The position numbers and the translations under genes were made by a program. Shown piece after piece: positions 1-9,536 of a DNA stretch of 64,000 nt. The stretch spans positions 372,001 through 436,000 of the forward strand of contig NW_027102660.1 in the NCBI RefSeq assembly GCF_036373705.1, given 5' to 3'. Source of the DNA: Amia ocellicauda (lineage: Eukaryota; Chordata; Actinopteri; Amiiformes; Amiidae). Below the pieces are notes generated by a model, which saw nothing but the letters and a program-made list of their open reading frames with translations, searched no databases and was not told where the DNA came from. The number at the start of each line of letters is the position of its first letter. The first letter of the stretch is position 1.

Positions 1-2875
1 AGGAAAGTCCAAGGTTTCCATAAACCGTTGTACCCCCGCATCCTGTTGCTTCAGGGTCGTCCACTCGTGTTCCCAAATCACCAGCACGTTCAAACCATAG
101 GTGTTTTTTAAAGTTTCAATTCGTTCCTGGAAATCATAGTACATATCACCGCAGAGTTTTTGTGTTACGGGGTTAAAGGTGTTTGGGTCGAAGCACTGAG
201 GACAGCCATGGTAAATACAACCTGCAAACTCATAAGCGGTACGCCGCCCGGACACGTCGCTAAAACCGTCTAAGTAGTAAGGCCCCATTTTTACTTCCCC
301 TTGATTTAAAGCATGTCTGATGAAGATGTTATCCCGGGCACTCAGGTATTCCAGCCACTGTATGGAGACAGTCGAAAAGTTATTTTGTCTAGCACGATAG
401 TTGTCAGAAGTGGTGACCGCTATAGTGATTTTCTGCAAGAAATTGGACCGATACATTTTCATGCAGAGAGACGCTATGGTCACACTTTGCAAAGGGTCGA
501 GACCCGATGTGTTGATAACCTCGGCGCGGAAACGCACACAGGCTTCTTTAAGGATCACCACATCATTTTTACAATAAGCGGCCATCTCTTCTCGGTAATC
601 AAAAACACCTCCCTTAACCGTATTGTACCATTTAAAGAATTCCTCCCTCTCATGAGACATCATAGTATCAACCCCATAATAAGAGGCGGGCAGGTAGGAC
701 CCTCGATAATTTTGAGTGTCCAGAGTATTAAAAAAATGGCAGAACCAACCTTTCTTCTGAGCCTCAAAACCCAGAGCCTTAGGCAAAGCGCTCAATTTCA
801 TGGGGAGGAAATTTAACGAGTCTATGTAACGTTAGTTGAAAGCTTCGTCGGTGAAACACATGATCTTGTCACCCTGAGCTATTATTTTTGGGGTCACCCC
901 ATTTTCCACCAGATACTTCATCAAAATGTAAGAATCATAACCCTTAGCATTGTGGGCAATAAATGTGTAATTGAGGTATTTTGGACCGCGATACCGCGTA
1001 AAGAAATCCCTGACACAACTCTCACCGCTAGCTGACCACTCACGATCCAACATGTCAATACAGTGTATATAATTAGCAACGTGGACCCCGTTTTCTTGCC
1101 GGCATTCAAAAGCAAAAAAGACATACCGGTTGTGCGGCGGCTCCTTTTTAACCGGCTGAATAAAGCACTGGTGTTCGGACCCCGGGGTTAAATCAGCATT
1201 ACAGATCCTGCATCTCGGCTCCAGACATTTGTGTGGTTTTATCTCATGAAAACGGTACTGGAGGCAACACTGCGGGCAATATTTAGTTTGATCACAATAA
1301 CTCAATTTTTTAACCCCCTCAGCAGCGCCCTCTGTACCTTATGCTCGGAAAAACAGAACGCTGAGAGACAAATCCTTAAGCAATCTTTACATCGGATGGT
1401 AGGGGCCAAACCCTTACGACATTGCGGATTGAAACAGACGTTACAGTAACCGTCACAGCGGTGCTTAAGCTTATCATTGAAGGCCTTATAACACCAATGA
1501 CAAACATACAAACAACCCAAAAAAGCCGTCAAACTCTTTATTCCATAGTAATGACTATCACTTAGGAAGAGAAACAGTGTCTGTGTATGGGTTTCAGGAT
1601 GTGTCTGAAATTTCACAAATACTTCCTTTACCTCACAACGGTACCACACAACAATTTTTAAAGACAACAACTCCTCAAACTTGGTGATGTCTGAAAAGGC
1701 AACCATCTGTTGAGAGTTTAAGCCGGCCCTCTGATGAAGCATTAAAGCCTCTTGCAGAGCTTGGGGTTCAGGCATGTCGGGGGTGAGTAGTTTTATTAAA
1801 CTGTAAGCAAAACAGAGCTTATTGTCCCCACTGGAACTCACCACTAATTGCCTGAGCTTGGTCCTAATTATGTTGTTCTTCAAGCATTTCGACAGTCTTC
1901 TAAGCGCCCCACCCTCAGGGTTATGAACCACATTCATTACCAGAGACAGACTTTCATCAGCTAAGATGGCTGCGTTACTTTGCAATAACGCTTCGATTTT
2001 AGCCAGACATCTAAATTATCTCCACTCAGCATTACAGATAGGTTGCTAAACAAATCATCCCCTCTGAGTTCTAACTGTACAACATCTCGAGGTCTGACCC
2101 TTTCAGCAACCTGTTCAAGCATTTTCTGCAAGGCCTCGTGTATGTTGACAAATATTTCTGCATAATTGTCACAATTTAAAAGTTCTGCAAAAGTAAAACG
2201 CTGAATCATTTCAAAATTGTTATAGGCCGGTCTATCTATAATCACGGGATCACTGGTACTCTTGGACACATCATCATTTTGAACCAAGCCTTCACCCCCT
2301 ACATTCTCACAGAGCATGTCCTCCACAGCCTTATCAGTCTCAGAACCCTCCACATTCCGAACACCCCCACTGCTGACATCTACAAAACCCCCTTTTTGAG
2401 GAGGCTCATTTAAAGCCTGTAAAAGTCCTTCAAAGATATCCAACCGGTTAATGTCAATACCCTCCTCTATAGTGATGGCTGCTTCTGCCGCCATCCTGTG
2501 TTCTAATTGTCTCAAATCATTTATAATAGGGGCAGAATTTGGTAGGGGTAGCTCCTCCAAAGCCTCCACCATTTCAAACAAATCGGGGTGAACTAGGGGG
2601 TGAACCTCTATAAGCGCTACCGGTGGGAGGTGGTTATTTAGATCATTGACCATCTGTAACAGGTCGGGGTTCACCGGTAAGTCTGTTAATTCACATTCTA
2701 TCGGTGGTAATTGGGGGTTATTTGAATCATTTATCATTTGTAATAGTTCCAGGTTCATTGGGACATCAGAGGAGTTCACAACAGGGCCGGGGATGTTCTC
2801 TCGGGAAGGTCTTTTTGGGGCCCTAGCTTGTTCATAATCCTTTAGTTTGTGAGTTCTTTTACCAAGTCAGGACAT
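1..2875 (-). pseudogene. Protein-primed DNA polymerase B (copy A), partial and broken
   Basis: N-terminal and exonuclease part of a Polinton-type family B DNA polymerase, which would replicate the linear element by protein priming. The catalytic half lies beyond the left edge. Visible are an N-terminal region (about 2779-1961), a Cys-rich zinc-finger-like region (about 1530-1200), and exonuclease motif II (HNAKGYD, near 940). Motif I reads FFAFE where the family usually has D-x-E. Breaks: TGA as third codon after the only upstream ATG (2875), a 1-nt shift near 1985, a 1-nt loss near 1305 private to A, and an in-frame TAA near 835. All but the one near 1305 are also in B and E. From about 830 to base 1 the frame stays open. 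Confidence 0.85.
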
Positions 2876-2941
2876 TTTTAAAAAAAAAAAATATTTTTCC
2901 AACAACCCACAATAGTAAGGCATTTTGTGTCTATTAAAACA

Positions 2942-4951
2942 TTAAATACGGTACAATTCGTTAGTAAGGGGATTAATAAGGGTGTTTTGGCTCTCTATCA
3001 TCAGGTTTTGCCCCACTAACACAAGTCTTTGATTTTGTAACAAAGTATGTAGCAACTCATGCCGACCTTCAGGAAGTAGCTCCGGGGGCTGGTGGCCTGG
3101 CTCAGCTTCAAAGGATGGTCGCTCCGGTAAATCTCGGTCGAAGGAGGCAGGGAGCGAGCGTATACTCATGGACGGAGACCAAGAAGGCCTTTGCGGTTAC
3201 ACCCTGGCCAAGCGCGGGGTACTGTTCCGCGTTTCTGTAGCCAAGAAACGGGTCTGGGGGGACGATGTTGAAACCAGGCCGTCGTTGGGTGGTGTGTCAG
3301 CCCTGACTGACGGCGACCCCTGAGGTTGTTGGATGCCTGTATTTGTTCCGCCCGACAATGCGGCGGGCTGAATCTGGGGTGTTGAATTACCCCCAGAAGG
3401 CTGTGGCCTGAGTAGATGTTGGGGTGTCTCCAAGACCACCGTGGGGGATCCTCTCGGTGATCTCACCGGGGAAGATGTTTGATCCCACTTAGACGGGGTA
3501 ATTGTCCTCAATAGCTCATCCACAGAATGACTATCCCAAGAGTCTTGGGAAGAATAAAAATATACATTACATTTACATCTTTAAACGGCGACAGAAATCA
3601 AACTTAAAACAACATGTCCAGGACATTCAAAACCTTTAGCTTTTTTAGACCTTTGAAAATAGCCTTAGACATTCACTACAACGCCTTATTATTTACAGAC
3701 AATATATTTATTAGGACTTGATAATAAATGTAAAACAGAGAAGCCGCTGTAAATAAACTGTTTCTTAAATGTTTCTTTAAAAACTGAAATATTGTTAATA
3801 AAACACACACACACACAACAACATTTCATTTTTAAACGAACCTTCCAAGTGTAAACGCTTCCTGATCCCGGGACTTCCTGTTTCACAAACGTTTTCACGA
3901 TCTGTTTAAATATTAAATACAATGAACACCTTCAAGCCTTTTCCTACAACCACTTTAAAACAGAAGTATAATAGCGGGAGATAAGCCAAACAACTTACTA
4001 AACCCTTTCGGACGGCTTTACTTCCTAACCAGACGGTACGGCAATCGGTCATTTCTAAACACGTTCCCCAGAAACAAGCCTAGACCTGTCCGGACTTCTA
4101 AAGATCTTTCCCAGAACCCCCCGCCCTACAGGAAACGGTCACCCATCGCTTAAATATTAGCCCCCAACGGGCAAAACAAAGCCCTTTTAAAAACATTAAA
4201 GTTTGAAAGATCTTACTTACCTCCACAGAATAATCGTTTCTTATGTTTTTCGGCTGGTTTAGCTTTTTGCACCGCTGTGAATGTAAGAGACATGTTTAAC
4301 CTTTAACCACACCGCTTTATAAAAAGCTTTAACCTCTTACAGGCTGCAGATATATACTCACAGCTATCAGATACCGGGGCTGACGGCCTTTCAGATTCTT
4401 GAAAGGTTACGGTTCTCGAAGGTAAAACGAAACAAGCCCTCGATGTGGAAGGCCTTTCGTTGTCTCGAACCACGTTTCTTAATACTGCTAGACAGGATAA
4501 TTTTTTAAAATTAACAAAACTGGACTCAAACATCTTACAGAAACGTTATACAAACAAACAGGGGTTTAGTTCTTACCCGGTCGGCAGACAGCCTGTCTAG
4601 GGACAACCACTTCTCTTGGTCGATCCTCGGAGACATTAATCACAGGCCTTTCGATAGTTTCTGTGTAATTAACGAGACCGGCATTAATATATATTAAAAC
4701 GTTTTCATAACTCTAATGAGCCGCTTCAAAACCACACACACCCATACATAAGAACCCATGAGCGCAAACACAAAAATCTTACGTCGTTGTTCCAGATGAT
4801 CTCCTCAGCGTTGGGAATTAACTCCTGTTGACTGGCTGAAAAATAATTTTACAGAACTTAAAACAGATGACGCTCTGAGTCAATGAAAATAATCTGAAGA
4901 CTTGCCTAAAAACTCGTTTAAATCGAAGTCGCTGATGTTGTTTCCGGACAT
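2942..4951 (-). pseudogene. Six-exon spliced right-arm gene (copy A), broken
   Basis: Predicted exons on the minus strand: 4951-4906, 4835-4783, 4660-4577, 4484-4362, 4274-4221 and 3543-2942. Every junction has a plausible donor and acceptor. Intron 1 uses a GC donor (AG|GCAAGT); introns 2 to 5 use GTAAGA, GTAAGA, GTGAGT and GTAAGT. In the unbroken layout each exon ends in codon phase 1, so all six read in one frame; this is the main evidence for the gene. The product would be a Pro/Ser/Thr-rich protein of about 320 residues with repeated E-R-P motifs and a basic segment in exon 5. Function unknown. Copy A keeps exon 1 but has lost 1 nt at the end of exon 2 and has a TAA in exon 6 near 3196. 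Confidence 0.7.
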
Positions 4952-5016
4952 TGTTGATCTTTAGTTTTAAATCGAAAGGTCAGTGTGAGTCTGTCGAGCT
5001 GAAGACCAGACCTTCA

Positions 5017-5024
5017 TACTTATA
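5017..5024 (-). promoter_or_regulatory. TATA box of the spliced right-arm gene (copy A)
   Basis: On the minus strand this reads TATAAGTA, 66 bases upstream of the ATG at 4951, a normal distance for a TATA box followed by a short leader. The same box is conserved in copies B and E. Confidence 0.55.
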
Positions 5025-6216
5025 CTGATGGCCACATGCCGGATCTGCTTGTAAGGCATTGTTCTGGTCTGGCCTTTGTGCCGCCCTGTTACCAATTAAC
5101 ATATCAAAACCAACCAATAAAATGACACTGCATCAAATTTCAAATAGAAACCAAGATGGAGACGATCTCTCTCCTCTCTACTCTAAACTTTTATTAGAAC
5201 CTTTTGGTCTCTCAAAAAACATTTTTAAGCATCAAGACCTATAGTCAACAACCACTAAGAATATTTCAGGCCTTTATAAGCGCTAATAAACAACCTGAGC
5301 CAAGAAAATAACTATAAAGATCTAAAATAACTAGCGCTTTTACAGTGATTTTTTTTTTTTTTTTTTATAGCGATGCTTTGTTTGGTATTAAACAAGTCAC
5401 AAACTACTCAGAACAGCGTTTATCCCCGCAAAAGAGATATTTGGGTTTATTTTACAAAGCTTATAAATTATATAGGTTAAAAGTATTCTGAATGTTTTGA
5501 TACCACACGCCATACGTACTGTTGTCTGAGCCCACCCCCACCCCCATGGTGTGAGTGATTTAGCCTTGAGTGTTGTGATCTATTTAGCATTGAGTGATCA
5601 GTTGTTTTTATTTTTTAAACGATTCCTTATCATCAGGGATTGAGACTGCTAAAATACCTTAAAAGCATATCCTTATCTTAAGTCTAACTCTTATGAGCTT
5701 TAAGACCCTAGAATGTATTTAAGTAAAACGACTGAACACATTATGTGAGAGATAAAATTTAACCACAGCTTTTTTTGTTTTTGTTTTACAAAAACAATTA
5801 ACCTATACACACAAACACCCACACACACACCCTCTTTTTTAATTTTATTTTTAATTAAATTTGAGGGGAGAGACAGAGCCAGATACAGTGTGGATAACAT
5901 AAGAACCCTATGCAAAACAGGCATTGTTAGGACCTGGGATCATAACAGACAACAGAACTTGTTGATCTTATAAAATGATTGGGCGAGAGAGAGAGAGAGA
6001 CAGACAGAGACAGTGTGAATATGATAAACGCACTATTCAAAACTGGCATTGTTAAGACCTGGGACCATTACAGACAACAGAACTTGTTGATCTTATAACG
6101 GTTTAGATTTACTAAACCATTACATGTATATTTAAAAAAGACCCCCAACCACTACAGGAAGAGCCGACCCATTCACACTCTACAGTTGACCAACAAGAAC
6201 AACAAGAACAACAGGA
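5025..6216. other. Non-coding right arm of element A, with 0.1-kb direct repeat
   Basis: AT-rich stretch between the right-arm promoter and the terminal repeat. It holds a poly-T run near 5350-5366, CA and GA microsatellites (near 5815 and 5986-6002), and an imperfect direct repeat (5871-5973 and 6002-6098) in which each half contains CAGACAACAGAACTTGTTG. A short palindrome GGTTTAG...CTAAACC lies near 6100-6118. I see no convincing gene; a 61-codon plus-strand frame at 5059-5244 has no recognisable features. Confidence 0.6.
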
Positions 6217-6400
6217 TATGGGCGGCCTTGTTGTTCAGGGTTTTATGGGTGTACACTTTCTGACGGATATGACGTAGGAATAATTAAGGATATAACTCTA
6301 CCTAAAATCACGCCCCCCAATTATGACGTAGGAATATTAATAAGCTTAGGGCATACGTCATAACAAAATAGGCCGCGCCCAAAAAACCCTACTATCTACT
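6217..6400 (-). repeat. Right terminal inverted repeat of element A
   Basis: 184 bp, inverted copy of the left terminal repeat of B, C, D and E with only a few changes. Read inward from the terminus it starts AGTAGATAGTAGGG and holds three TGACGTA/TACGTCA motifs and a G-rich GGGGGGCGTG box. Confidence 0.92.
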
Positions 6401-7019
6401 CATAAGAGTAACAGCAATGTCGCTGATCCTGCTACGGTCGTATTGTAACAGCAACAACATGTATCGATTTTAAAAGTGTCAGTTCCAGCGCTTCGCAAAG
6501 CTACCCTTCTGCGATCGTTTGTTCTCAAGGTCAGGATTTCTTGCCACTCCGATGAAGAGAAAACGATGGCCAGCCTTGGGGCAGAGAGATGGCGACAGGT
6601 AACACGGCACTGGCACGCGTGCACCGCGGGTTGTTTCCGCACAGTTTCGAACCAGGGACCTTTCGCATGTGAGGCGTATGTGATAACGCTATGCTACGGA
6701 AACCGACACTGCCGCTTCTTGCTTCGAACGGTTACTGTTGAAGCCTGCTGGTAAAACGGGCTGTGGCGATTCAGGTCGGTTAGACTGTGAGATGGCGTCT
6801 GAAGTGCCGCGAAAGGATGCCATTTTCACAGACCTGTTTGGCATTGCTAAAGGGCACATCAGGACACTTTGGAAACTCTTTCAAAGGCAGGACGCCCTGC
6901 GCTCTGACAGTGCCTGCACTTAGCCCAACAAGGTGATGCTGAATGGCTTGTTCAAACGGCTGGTGGTCTTCCGTCACCACCAGACTATCAGAGCTATACT
7001 GCGCCTTCAACTACATAAG
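6401..7019. repeat. Host tandem-repeat unit between elements A and B
   Basis: One 619-bp unit of the host tRNA-Val array. It starts with CATAAG (6401-6406, right target duplication of A) and ends with CATAAG (7014-7019, left target duplication of B). It contains one decayed tRNA-Val. The same sequence, uninterrupted (CTACATAAGAGTAACAGC), is seen near 32071 and 59133, so these are empty sites. Short frames in the unit are not conserved between units. Confidence 0.8.
6632..6703 (-). pseudogene. tRNA-Val(CAC) pseudogene
   Basis: Minus-strand tRNA-Val relative with anticodon CAC but only 72 nt: one base is missing in the D arm, and the A box, anticodon-stem flank and T stem carry several mismatches against the intact copies at 29523 and 58774. 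Probably not functional. Confidence 0.75.
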
Positions 7020-7203
7020 AGTAGATAGTAGGGTTTTTTGGGCGCGGCCTATTTTGTTATGACGTATGCCCTAAGCTTATTAATATTCCTACGTCATAAT
7101 TGGGGGGCGTGATTTTAGGTAGAGTTATTTCCTTAATTATTCCTACGTCATATCCGTCAGAAAGTGTACACCCATAAAACCCTGAACAACAAGGCCACCC
7201 ATA
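7020..7203 (+). repeat. Left terminal inverted repeat of element B
   Basis: 184 bp, the inverse of 6217-6400 in A and 58367-58550 in E. Three CRE/ATF-like motifs: TGACGTA at 7060-7066, TACGTCA at 7090-7096 and 7144-7150. Terminal dinucleotide AG, as known for Polintons. Confidence 0.92.
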
Positions 7204-7248
7204 AATACCCCCACCCCTCTGAAGGCAACGCCCCGAAACTCTCCTCTC

Positions 7249-7256
7249 TATTTAAG
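7249..7256 (+). promoter_or_regulatory. TATA box of left-arm gene 1 (copy B)
   Basis: TATTTAAG, 67-74 bases upstream of the ATG at 7323, just inside the terminal repeat with its CRE-like motifs. The same box is present in C, D and E. Confidence 0.5.
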
Positions 7257-7322
7257 AACCCGCGCTGCTTTTAGGCAATACCTCTTTAATTCTCAGCATC
7301 TGAAACATCCCGCTTCTTCAAC

Positions 7323-8033
7323 ATGTCCAGCGACATCAACATGAAACCCCGCAAGAAACAATCCCAGGCAAGGGTTCCTGTACTCACCAATTTGAAGATT
7401 GAACGCTCCTGGGTGTTGTTCTGGGGGGCTCGACGGGGTTACCGCTTTAAAAGGGATCCCAGCTATGTTGGAGTGGAGCTTTTTGCTTTGGGAGAGAAGG
7501 AGGGTACGTTGGAACCTTTTGAGACGGTAATTGAATACTCTTATGAGGACTGGTTGAAGGTGATGGCCTGGAGAGATCTGGGGCTTGTGGATAAGACTCT
7601 AGAAGGCTTGCAAGAGGGACCAAAAGAATGCGAAATGGAGTCTCCGACTCAGGGTTTTGAAAGGTGTGAATGGGAAAGCTTGCAGAACTACGGTAGAGTG
7701 GTGAAGAGTCTATCTCTAACTACAGATCGTAAGGTTTTGTTTAGCAGTACCCTGATTACAAACCCTATTGAAGGGGGTGTGGAGGATCCAGAAAAACAGG
7801 TTACTGAAATTATGTTTGACGCCGTGGACTGGCCGTTCTTGAAAGAGGTCATAAACTGTATAAATGATGGTTTTGACATCTTGACCAAATGTTCGCAACT
7901 GGATTTGGTTAGAAGGAGAATATGCTGGATTATGGATTATATATCCCCCTTGAATGACGACGACGATGATAAAACAGATGACGTGTGGGGTTTTGGAGGG
8001 GGGTCTGACGGCTCAGGGGCTACTCTATTCTAA
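7323..8033 (+). CDS. Left-arm gene 1, unknown 236-aa protein (copy B)
   Basis: First gene from the left end and open over its whole length here and in D and E. I do not recognise the family. The N-terminus is basic (MKPRKKQS region), then comes a Trp/aromatic-rich segment (WVLFWGARRGYRF, residues 31-43) and a C-terminus with an acidic run of five Asp before a Gly/Ser-rich tail. No signal peptide or membrane segment is visible. The ATG follows a TATA box by about 70 bases. Position resembles that of early regulatory genes in adenoviruses, but a regulatory role is only inference. Confidence 0.75.
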   Translation: MSSDINMKPRKKQSQARVPVLTNLKIERSWVLFWGARRGYRFKRDPSYVGVELFALGEKEGTLEPFETVIEYSYEDWLKVMAWRDLGLVDKTLEGLQEGPKECEMESPTQGFERCEWESLQNYGRVVKSLSLTTDRKVLFSSTLITNPIEGGVEDPEKQVTEIMFDAVDWPFLKEVINCINDGFDILTKCSQLDLVRRRICWIMDYISPLNDDDDDKTDDVWGFGGGSDGSGATLF

Positions 8034-8048
8034 GAGGGCGGTGTGTCG

Positions 8049-8077
8049 TGACGTAGTGAAGAGATAGGATAAAAGGC
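8049..8077 (+). promoter_or_regulatory. Promoter of left-arm gene 2 (copy B)
   Basis: Between the stop of gene 1 and the ATG of gene 2 lie TGACGTA (8049-8055), the same CRE-like motif as in the terminal repeats, and a TATA-like GATAAAAGG (8068-8076), 36 bases before the ATG at 8112. Conserved in all copies that keep this region. Confidence 0.5.
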
Positions 8078-8111
8078 GCAACAATTCATTCATGGTTTAA
8101 AATTAAAGAGA

Positions 8112-8959
8112 ATGTCTTACCCGAAAGCTGCGGATGTCGACAGGCTCTACAGGCCTCTTCAAACCCGGGATCACCCCTGGTTCTATTCCCCAGATTTTGT
8201 ATACACTCCGGAACCCTCTGACTGCGGTTACTCTCCGAGACCTCAGACCCCGGTCCCTCATTACAAAACAACATGCGGTGCGATGGATGTCCAAATGAGT
8301 CTCGGGGATCCCCAGCCTCTGGAGCTCATGGAGGGCCTCGATTTTGCCGAACTGTCTACCGTCTGTGCGTCTCAGGAGGGGGTCAGTCCAATTGATGTTG
8401 AAACACCCCACAAACCACCAGGCGACCCAATGAGCATCGGACTGTCCCGGGGGGTGATGAAGACGCAGGATTTATGCCCGGGGTATGTGACCAAGTAAGC
8501 AGAGTGGTTAAAAGCACCCTGGTGTATATTCTGAGTGCTCTCATCGACCGAGCTCTGAAAGAAGTCTGTCGGGGGTGTGAAGTGAATCACCCCAGTCAGT
8601 TGAGACACAGTTGTTTGTTTGAACCAGACCGTTACTATTTCCTGTTCTATTTCAACGTGTTTTACAGAAGACTGAACAAACCGTGGCTGAAACCGGCACT
8701 AATCAAGGCGCTGTCTTACTCCCACATACATGTCACTGCGGGACAAGTCCAGAAAATCATAGATGAGATTTTGCTGGAGCTGAAAAAGGAGCCGTTTATA
8801 ATAGAGAAACTTGGGCAGCTGGTCAATGACCTGGATGAGCCGAGTAGAAAAACCGCTGGCAAGCTAAAAGCTTATTTCTTCCGTAAAGAAGTTAAAGCTG
8901 GGGGCAGCGACGAAGAATTCGACATCTACGCCACTGATTCAGACTCTGACCTGAACTAA
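8112..8959 (+). pseudogene. Left-arm gene 2, Cys/His-motif protein (copy B), frameshifted
   Basis: Counterpart of the intact 282-codon gene at 59903-60751. Here one base is missing in a G run near 8453, which splits it into frames 8112-8498 and 8474-8959. The second half keeps the Cys/His cluster and the acidic C-terminus. Thirteen bases separate its stop from the next ATG. Confidence 0.8.
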
Positions 8960-8971
8960 GGGACTTTGAAC

Positions 8972-9470
8972 ATGGGGAATGTTCTGGACTGCTTCTGCAA
9001 CTGGTTCTGTCATCAACACTCTGCAGCTAACCTGAGAGCGTTATTACACCATGTGCTTGACAGAAAAGTAGCCAACGCGAGCCTTTTCTCTACAGATTTA
9101 ACCATCGATGAGGATCAACTTTCAAACCTGGCAAAGTGAATGGCTGCTGTAACAAAGACCGGTGGGTACGAACACTGGGATGAAGGGCTCAAGGGGGCCA
9201 AGAATGATATTAGGCCATTTCATCAACATCTGTATGACCTTTTACTGAGCATGTTTAATACACCTCTGTTTACTTTTAAAATAGGTCATATTGTTGTTTT
9301 ATTTACATATGTAACTGAGGTGTGTGCCTACAAGATAAAGAAACAGGTATATTTGTTGATATAGATCAAGTAACCAATCATCTGATTTCTTTTTGTCTGG
9401 ACCGTAGAAAAAATTGTTGTGTATGTTATACTTTTCTCAAATGTCTAAAAAGGGGTATCTGCTCTCCTGA
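8972..9470 (+). pseudogene. Left-arm gene 3, myristoylation-type start and Bcl-2-like patch (copy B)
   Basis: Starts MGNVLDCFC, a typical N-myristoylation signal with nearby cysteines. Further on, FKIGHIVVLFTYV resembles a Bcl-2 family BH1 region (G-x-I-V-x-L-F-x-F/Y), preceded by an amphipathic ALKGAKNDI segment in a BH3-like position. This is similarity by eye only. Copies B and C have TGA where D, E and F have TTA, at codon 56 (9137-9139), so B is truncated. A possible 61-nt intron (9347-9407, CAG|GTATAT to CCGTAG) would add about 20 codons ending at 9470; unspliced, the frame stops at 9364. Confidence 0.6.
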
Positions 9471-9475
9471 AGTTG

Positions 9476-9481
9476 AATAAA
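9476..9481 (+). terminator. Polyadenylation signal after the left-arm genes (copy B)
   Basis: AATAAA six bases after the predicted spliced stop of gene 3 and 56 bases before the integrase ATG. Conserved in the other copies. Confidence 0.5.
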
Positions 9482-9536
9482 AAACCTTGTATAAAAACTT
9501 TGCGCATAGTGTGGGTCTGTGTGGTTATTTGACAGA

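Larger units (their letters stand above)
1..6400 (-). mobile_element. Element A: Polinton/adintovirus copy, right arm only
   Basis: This is the right-hand 6.4 kb of an element whose left part lies outside the window. It holds most of the polymerase gene, the spliced right-arm gene, a non-coding right arm and the right terminal inverted repeat. The element ends at 6400 and is followed by CATAAG (6401-6406), the same hexamer found at the outer edge of the other copies. Strand is given as that of its genes here. A 6-bp target duplication and a 5'-AG terminus are known Polinton hallmarks, and both are seen. Confidence 0.9.

Noticed and set aside
313-816. Plus-strand frame of 167 codons, also at 17343 and 52440
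   Set aside because: It lies fully antisense to the polymerase gene, whose motifs are clear on the minus strand; the plus-strand product has no features of its own.
5059-5244. 61-codon plus-strand frame upstream of the right-arm promoter
   Set aside because: No recognisable motif and no promoter; overlaps the upstream region of the opposite gene.
6401-6406. Phage-like integration into a tRNA gene
   Set aside because: The insertion point is about 0.2-0.3 kb away from the tRNA gene on either side, the integrase is of the DDE type, and the 6-bp duplication is the Polinton signature.
6476-7010. Several 60-100-codon frames in the host repeat units on both strands
   Set aside because: They cross the tRNA genes and are not preserved between units; no protein features.
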